DNA of 64,000 nucleotides, from assembly GCA_009760885.1 (NCBI GenBank), contig CM019713.1:28948927-29012926 (forward strand), given 5' to 3'. The notes below the pieces were generated by a model. That model saw only the letters and a list, made by a program, of their open reading frames with translations. It searched no databases and had not been told where the DNA came from. Positions 52,501-61,500 of the stretch are shown here, piece after piece. The DNA comes from Achatina immaculata (lineage: Eukaryota > Mollusca > Gastropoda > Stylommatophora > Achatinidae). The translations under genes were made by a program, and so were the position numbers. Position 1 is the first letter of the stretch. Each line of letters starts with the position of its first letter.

Positions 52501-55500
52501 TGAAAAATACCTGCATATTCCCTGTCTGGAACATGGGGTGGGGGGGGGGGAGGAATATGAAAGCCTGGAAACCTTAGGATCATGAATATTAAAGAAAATA
52601 CCACACTTTTCTAATTATGTAGCTTTTTTTGTTTCTTTAAGTTACATACTCAGCTATGCAGCTCTGTTGCAAACCAGTTTTTATTCAGGTTTAATGCCAT
52701 GGGAGTAAGCGATTGGCTCTTGTTCCCAGCCCTGGTGTCTAGTGAAACTCCTGTGAGGCAGTGCTTCAGCTTTTACTGTCTTACTCTATGGTTACTCTGT
52801 CTTACTCTGTGGTTACTCTGTCTTACTCTGTGGTTACTCTGTCTTACTCTGTGGTTACTCTGTCTTACTCTGTGGTTACTCTGTCTTACTCTATGGTTAC
52901 TCTGTCTTACTCTGTGGTTAATTTGTCTTACTCTGTGGTTACTCTGTCTTACTCTGTGGTTACTCTATCTTACTCTGTGGTTACTCTGTCTTACTCTATG
53001 GTTACTCTGTCTTACTCTGTGGTTACTCTGTCTTACTCTATGGTTACTCTATCTTACTCTGTGGTTACTCTGTCTTACTCTATGGTTACTCTGTCTTACT
53101 CTATGGTTACTCTATCTTACTCTATCTTACTCTATGGTTCATGGAAAGTGCACAATAAAAAAACTCAGCCCACATAAATTTCAAAACTGAGATTATGATA
53201 ACTTCTGTGGTGATGTTATGATGTATTCAATCTGTACAAAAAAAACTAATACTCATTATTCATGAGATTTCAGTGTTGTCATTTCATTCAACTAGAGTAA
53301 TGAACAGAATCATCATATAAGATCCTACAAAGCAGTGATAAACTTAATATTTTTGGAGATTTCCATCAAAAAGCCAGTACTGTTCCAAGAGAACTAACAC
53401 ATGACATTTTGCAGATTTGTCTTCTTACATCTTACATTTTACATCCTTCCTGTACAGTTAAACATCACATAGGGCTTGCATGGTAGTTCGCCAAGGTTTC
53501 CTGTTTTCAATGAGTTTTTCAACTTCATCAAGGGATGTTATGCCCACTAAATTGGCTTCTCTTAACAATATCCTCACTAGAGTTTCATGTGGTTGATCTC
53601 TTTTTCTTCAGCCTGTTGTGTTCCACTTGATAGCTTGTTTTGGGATTCTCTGACTGTTTCTTCTCATAATGTGACCAATATATGTCCATCTCTTTTTTCT
53701 GATCATCCATGAGACAGGTTCATTCATCCGTCTTATCTCTGCATTGGTCTTGAATTTGTTCCACTTTACACTGAGTATTTTTCTTATTAATTTGTTTTCA
53801 AATGAATCTAATTTCTTGTCTATTTCTCAATTTGTTTTCCGGCTTTTGCATGCATAAATGAGGGGGGATGTTACATTTGAATTGAATCTTAGCTTGGTTT
53901 GTTTCTATTTTAGTGTACAATAGGGTGTGTCATTCAGATTTGTCCAAACCATGTTAAATCAGTTATGTTTCTTTTTTATGCCATTTCATCAACTACCTTT
54001 TCATTATCACACAAGGCAATAATTGAATCTCTTTTATTTCTTACCAAGAGTTAGTTAGTTACTTAGTTAGTTAGTTAATCAATGGATCATCTTCATTGCA
54101 CATCGGATGATTAGTCCATAAGTGCTCCGATCCCATCTTCAGTGTTTTTACCAGTGTTTGGTGGCTGACGATACCAGTTCTGTGTTGATTAACCTGTCTT
54201 CTTTGCTTCCAGTTGTAGTGCTCTTGTATGGCCACTCCATGTTTGGCATAATGTTCCAGCAATCTGTTCATGGCTGCAGATTCAGAACTGTTGCTTGAAT
54301 TGGCAATTTGACTAGATTCTCTGAGTGCACTCAGGATATCAGCCTGGTCCATTGCCTGTCCACCCTCCATTGTAGCCATGCCAGCAAGTCTGACCACCCT
54401 CCACTGTAGCCATGCCAGCAAGTCTGTCCACCCTCCACTGTAGCCATGCCAGCAAATCTGCCCACCCTCCACTGTAGCCATGCCAGCAAGTCTGCCCACC
54501 TTCCACTGTAGCCATGCCAGCAAATCTGTCCACCCTCCACTGTAGCCATGCCAGCAAGTCTGTCCACCCTCCACTGTAGCCATGCCAGCAAGTCTGTTTA
54601 CTCTCCACTTTAGTCATGCCAGCAAGTATGCCACCCTCCACTGTAGCCATGCCAGCAAGTCTGTCCACCCTCCACTGTAGCCATGCCAGCAAGTCTGTCC
54701 ACCCTCCACTGTAGCCATGCCAGCAAGTCTGCCAACTCTCCACTGTAGCCATGCCAGCAAGTCTGCCCACTCTCCACTGTAGCCATGCCAGCAAGTCTCC
54801 CACCTTCCACTGTAGCCATGCCAGCAAGTCTGTCCACCCTCCACTGTAGCCATGCCAGCAAGTCTGTCCACTCTCCACTGTAGCCATGCCAGCAAGTCTG
54901 CCAACCCTGCACTGTAGCCATGCCAGCAAGTCTGTTCAGCCATTCATTACCTCTCAGCCCTGCATGACCTGACACAAAATGAAACAGATGTATGTCAACC
55001 ACAATCTTCTCAGTGACTCCAACCAGTGCTTTCACACCCAACCCAACTCAGTCTTCCTGAGAATATTCATTGAGTCGGTGAGAATACATGCCTAGGTGAA
55101 GGTCCATGTTTCCAGCCATGCCATTGCCTCGGTTATTGCCATGACCTCCATAGTCAGGCTATTTGTGGTCAAAGCAAAAGCACCGCAGCAATTCTGTGAT
55201 CCATTCTCCCTCTAACCTGCACTGTAAAAGCCCAAGTGCTCTGGATTTGTCTGACAATAGACCCATCTATGTAGATGACCACATCACACTCAGAAGAGTT
55301 CTTGGCAATCAAAGCCTGAACCTGCCTCCACAGCCAATGAGTTTTGCTGTCTGCATTCCCCATCCAGTGTGATGCATGCTGAGAAGGAAGTACAGCAGTC
55401 CACTGGCATCAAAACTCATTCCCCACCAGGTTCTATATCTTCAAGTGGACAGACTTGCTGAACAATGTCCTCTGCTTGCTCCATCCAGGATTTTCCTGTT

Positions 55501-58500
55501 TTTGTCTCTGGTGTCTCTTTTACTAATAACCTCAGTGTGCAATGGACCGTGTGTGTGTGTCTGCACTGACTCAGAAGTATGCATGTGCCTGCAAATTCTT
55601 GAATGATTCACATTGCTTCCTTCTGTATCCTTTCAAGTCTCCCCATCTGATTCTGACTGAATAAGGACTGCCAGAAATGACAAATCCTTGGTGTAACAGA
55701 ACAATATTACAATGCTTGCAGTCCACCACAGCCATTATCTTCAGTGTGGCAAGGCCTGTCCTAGCCTTCTATACCACATAATCAATGTGCTCTCTGAATG
55801 AAAAGCTCTGATCAAACTGCACTCCAAGGTATTCATTACATGTGTCCTCTTCATAAGAGCACAGACTAATGATTGGTGTTGGTGTGTTGACTATCTGGTT
55901 ATTCAGAGAGAACCATGTCACAGTTGCCTTGTTTGGGTTAATCAGAGCCTCTGTTTAACTGCACCACCCACCAACATGGTTTAGTCCAGTTTGGAGTTCT
56001 CCAGCAATCTGCTCACTGTCTTGACCCTGGAGATATATCAAGACATCATCAACAAATGACAATGTCCTTCCATATCCCAAGATCTGCTCACCTGTGATCC
56101 TGTGAGTGTATGCATTGAAGAGTATTGGGAACCCCATGGTAAGCCAGGGTGTATCGTTATTAGTTCTGAAGTCTAAGTGCAACATTTTAACACTGCCTTC
56201 CACTAGAAAAGGGCTGCACAGATCCAGTTAAGTGGAAATGTACTAATTTTGAGTTCCAGAAGCTGAACCACCAAAAAGTCCAAAGGTACCCTGTTGTACC
56301 AGGTCAACTGCAGCAGCACAAGTTTCAAAGCCTGAGTGCAATCCCTCAAACAGGCAAAAACCGCTGCACTGGCCCAGGTCTCTCTGCATGTATGGTACCC
56401 TTAAAGAGAAGGTAGAAGGAGACATAGTCTCTCAAGATGGAGGGATAGCTTATCAAGACATCTTTGGTTATTTGTTTTAAGGATATGTGGTAACACTGGT
56501 GCAGACTTTACTTCTGTGTTCAAGTCATCACATTTTCATCCCCATCATGTTTTGATGTGTTACATCTAATATATTCTTTTAACAAAAAATGAGATATTAA
56601 AATAAGAATATAAAACAAAGTTATTCATCTTTTCTTATTTCTAACTGCAAATCTGTGATCTTTACAGCCAAGACTGATAATTTTTGAAGCACTGCATTAC
56701 ACTGGATGAAAGATAAGTTATAGTGACAAGGTTCAAGTCTCCAAATGGACCCTAGAAACAGGCTAACTGCCAGACTTCACCACTGTAGAAATCACATTTT
56801 AGTCCTTAACTGTTATTGTGGAAAATCTGGATAACAGGGTTAAAATTAAATGCCATTTATTTGCTAAGTAAAGTGTTTTAGCACCTTCAAAAAAAAACAA
56901 AAAAACAGTTGATAAAGTACTCAGATGTGAAAGAAAGCAAAAAGCTTAAAGAATAATGATTCAAATCATGGACTCTGTTAGGAGTATAAAGTGCTTTATC
57001 TACTGTTTTTCAAAGGCTAACCATACAACACTTTGCTAAAACATTATTTGCTAACAAAACTCAGTGCACTTACCTGTGAGTAGAATGATAACGTTATCAG
57101 CTTCCGGTCTGTCACCATTGCTGGTGGTTAACACATCAGTCCTCACTAGATCAAAAGCTCCTGCAACATTAGGAGGTCTGTTGCTACGTTGATTTCTAAG
57201 TCTGTCCACAGCACTTATGGTTTCACCTTGTGTGTTGTATCTTTAGAGAGAATAAAATCAATTTATTTAAAGCTTTTCGGAAAGATTATCACAAATTTTT
57301 AAAGAAAAAGTCCCGAAGAAATGTTTAAAAACTTCATTTCCCCTGTGACAAGAAACAGAGCAGAGTGGAGATTCATTGCAGTCAACCTTCCGTGGGGAGA
57401 CGGCAAGAAATGATGATGATGGTGGTGGTGGTGGTGGTGGTGATGATGATGATTTCCTCTGTATTTTCTGTTTTGATTATCAGAAACAACTCTTTCAGCA
57501 CTCAAGCTGAATTTGTCGGAGAAGAAAGATATCTCTAATCTTTCAGTTCTGATTACCAGAAACAAATGTATTGATAATTTAATTCTGAAAATTAAAGTTT
57601 TACCACCTGTTCTTGTAATTTTATTTTGTATAAAATACACCATTGCAGATGTTCAAAGACGTACTGTCACTGCAATTTGTCCATGTGAGTTTTGAGCAAA
57701 CATAAAAATGATAGTTGATTCATATGGAGAAAATTCTTACTCCAAGAACAAATTGTTCTGATTATCCAGGACTTGATGAGAAGAAATTATCAGAGAATCC
57801 CAAAACAAGCTATCAAGTGGAACACAACAGGCCGAAGAAAAAGAGGCAGACGTCATGAAACTATGATGAGGACATTGTTAAGCGAGGCCAAATTAACAGG
57901 CATAAAATCCCTTGATGAGGTTGAAAGATTCACCAAAGACAGGAAAAATTGGCGAACTACTTTGCGAGCCCTATGTGTCGTTTAACAGCACAGGAAGGAT
58001 ATAAGATATAAGAAGAAAATTATAAATGAAGAAAAGATTAAGTAAACATTCACAGCAGGACAACTTTCAAATGACATATCCATACAACAGGCCCAATGCC
58101 AATAACTTTATCATTTTACTCACAGGAAGCATCAAAACTTCACAATGCCCTATAATGCTTTTAGTTCTTCACACACATATAGTTCAGTGAGACAGATTCT
58201 GAAATATTCTGTAAATAATCTGAACAAATGGATAGTTCAAAGTGCTGACTGAAGTTAAATTTTGACCAATTTCTTCAAGATGAAGTCCATAGTTTTCTAC
58301 TTGTATCAGTGCCATGCCCTTGGCTTCTGAGGTAAATGTTTGGTTGTGTTCATATTCATTAGATGCTTCTGAGGTAAATGTTTGGTTGTGTTCATATTCA
58401 TTAGATGCTTCTGAGGTAAATGTTTGGTTGTGTTCATATTCATTAGATGCTTCTGAGGTAAATGTTTGGTTGTGTTCATATTCATTAGATGCTTCTGAGG

Positions 58501-61500
58501 TAAATGTTTGGTTGTGTTCATATTCATTAGATGCTTCTGAGGTAAATGTTTGGTTGTGTTCATATTCATTAGATGCTTCTGAGGTAAATGTTTGGTTGTG
58601 TTCATATTCATTAGATGCTTCTGAGGTAAATGTTTGGTTGCGTTCATATTCATTAGATGCTTCTGAGGTAAATGTTTGGTTGTGTTCATATTCATTAGAT
58701 GCTTCTGAGGTAAATGAGGATGGGGAGCGCCGCTCTGGCATAGAGCTTGATACTATCTTGCAATTTATATCCTACATGTGGGCAAAGATGCTGTCAATTT
58801 TGGAAATCATTGACCCATAACTAACATGCTAGTGTCAAGACCGGAGAACCATAGCTGACAAAGACCCTGCCCCACCACCTCAATGGTACTCCCAGTAACA
58901 GCCCTAGTCTGATTAATGAGGCAGGTATCACCATAGTCCCTATGGTGGCCAGAGTCTGCTAAAGAAGACCTGTATATACCCCCTTCTTCTTAGCTACATT
59001 CATGAACTGAAAATATACCTACCATGACATGCTTTCAAGCTGGCACAATGCTGTATGTCAAAATCTTCATTGTAAAGAACATCAGCTCACAGTACAAGGG
59101 AGACAGAATAAAAAAAATGTGATATCCTATGTAACTGAGCCTCTGTGGTTGCAGAGCTTGCTGAAGGGCAAGTAGTTCCTTGGAGTGGTATTACTCCATT
59201 TTCTTGTGTACAGTGTAGACAATGTGAGATATGATCACCCTGTATTCCTGTGTATGTCACAAGAATTATGAGATGACATCTCCCATCTACTTATATTATG
59301 CCACAAAAAAAATGACAAAACCATGACAGCCCTTATCATCACTGTTATCATCACTGTTATCATCACTATGGAGAAGATTTTTTTTTAAAATATCCTTCAG
59401 ACGTTGATATAACAAGATCCCACACAAAGTACCTGTTGAGATGGAAGTCAGCTCTAGCACTGGAGTCAAAGGTCACAGCAGCAGCTTTCCATTGGCCTGA
59501 ATCTATGTCAGCCTGTGTAAGAAAGTTTCTCACAAAAGATTTCATCCATCCAAAGACGCGATTGTCAGCTGATGAGTCCAGCATGAAAACCACATCTATG
59601 CTTGGTCCACCGGTTTCTTTAAAAACAGTTGCAAGTAACAGGATTTTCAAGTAACGCAAAAATATAAATTAAATCTGAAACTTTCGTTTGAAGTCTCTCT
59701 TTGTTTTTCTATAATCAATTTTGCTCATTCTCAGACCAGAAAAACATGTAATTTTCTTGCTACTTAGAGCTAATTTTTCTTCATTATGCTATCAATTGTT
59801 ATAATAACTTTCACTGCAAAAGGTTATTTAAACAGCAGATTCATTTGCTCCATATCTTCATATTCCAATAAAATATTATGAACTTTTCAATTATTTACTC
59901 TGCTCATGCTATTTTATTGATCTCTTTTATTCAGATTTATTCTTGAATTCACCAAATTATGAAAACTCAGGTTTCATATGTGTGACATATGCATGCATTA
60001 TATGATTTTGATCTGTCAGTCCATATTTATATTTTGTAAACTCAATAAAATTTTTAAGGGCATGCATCTTTCCATTGCAACATATGCCTGTGAGACCTGG
60101 ACACTTAACAAAACATCTGAGAAACACATAAATGATTTTGAATGTAAATGCTAAAAAAGAGTTGTTCAAATATCATGGACACAAAAAAGAACAAATATAT
60201 CCATATTATAAGAACATAATATTGAAGAAGGTTGGCTAGTAAAGAGCATTAAACAGAAAAAAACTTAAATATTTTGGACACATTAAACATCATGATAATT
60301 TAGAGAAGACCAGCTTGAAAGGATACATAATGGGAAAAAGAAAGAGAGGAAGACCAAGGTGAAGATGGCTGCAAGACATTGTTGATAATCTGCAAATGGA
60401 TGCATCAGCAGCAGGCCATCTTGCTTACAGCCGAAAGGCCTACAGCTGTTAGGGAGGCAAAGTTCTGCAAGGGACATGCAAATGTCTGACTGACTGAAAA
60501 TTAGTAAATATATTATTAAATTTATTTGTCTGTTTGAGGCAATTCTTTTGAAGCAAAACAGCTCTACATTACAAGAACATATGTTGCATGAATGTGCAAG
60601 GTGTACATACTGTTTACTGAGGTTAATAATATGAGAAAAGCTTTAAAAATTAAACCTTGAAATAATTTTTAAAATGCATATTTATGTTTCTAATACTTTA
60701 GATTTCAAAAGTATTTCAATGTACACATTTCAGGTCCCGTTAGAGGAAGCTTCACAAAACATTTTAAATAATACTCCTAAATATGTTAGAAATATAAAAA
60801 AAAAAAAGAAAACCACCAAATTTGAAAAGTCCAAAACAAAAGGTTAAAAAAAAGTTCCTTCACAGACGAAAAATGCATCAACATTGCATGGAATAATAGA
60901 GACAAGTTCCTCTCATCAGTTATCAGGCATGAACCCAAATGGAAATGGCTGATGTATTTGATACCAAATATCCTGAAAAAAATCCAATCGACCACAGCAC
61001 AGATAAGAAACTAGTGAAAAAACTGAAAGAGAAGGAATCTGTTGCAGACAAACCTTAATGTTGTGTCTTTCTGCAAGTTAAAATACTAGAAATGGAGTAA
61101 TTTTCCACAGAAATTTACTGAGCAAATCATTACTTGAATAGTTAAAACTACATCAGACAGACCAGACTGGAGTATTTTGAATGTCATTGATTCCAGACAT
61201 TTTTGGACACACTGTATCCTGAAACACTGATGTTCTTATTCAGTAAAAACTTAATACGACTAACAACTTGCCGCTATGTGAGGAGCAGACTAGCATTACT
61301 GGCATCTGTTTTTTGGCCAGTATTTCCTCATTGTAGCAATTTCCTTACATAAAAATACATTTATCTTAAAACAAGCTTAACGGCTAACCAGATTTTCACT
61401 ATTTCATATTTTTAATGGCATTTCCTGATGTAACAATATTTCAAACCAGTAACATAAACATTATAAAGTTCATGAATTTTGCATAAAAATTTCTAAGAGA

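Noticed and set aside
52699..53190. 163- and 138-codon ORFs with LLCLTLW or SYSVVTL repeats
   Set aside because: They are read-through of a 21-bp minisatellite whose unit is a multiple of three; no start context, splice frame or domain.
57299..57643. ORF with a long His tract
   Set aside because: The His run is the (GAT)n(GGT)n microsatellite read on the minus strand.
58184..58820. Long ORFs on both strands with ASEVNVWLCSYSLD or TSEASNEYEHNQTF repeats
   Set aside because: A 42-bp repeat without stops gives open frames on both strands; there is no evidence of a gene, and it lies in an intron of the vWA gene.
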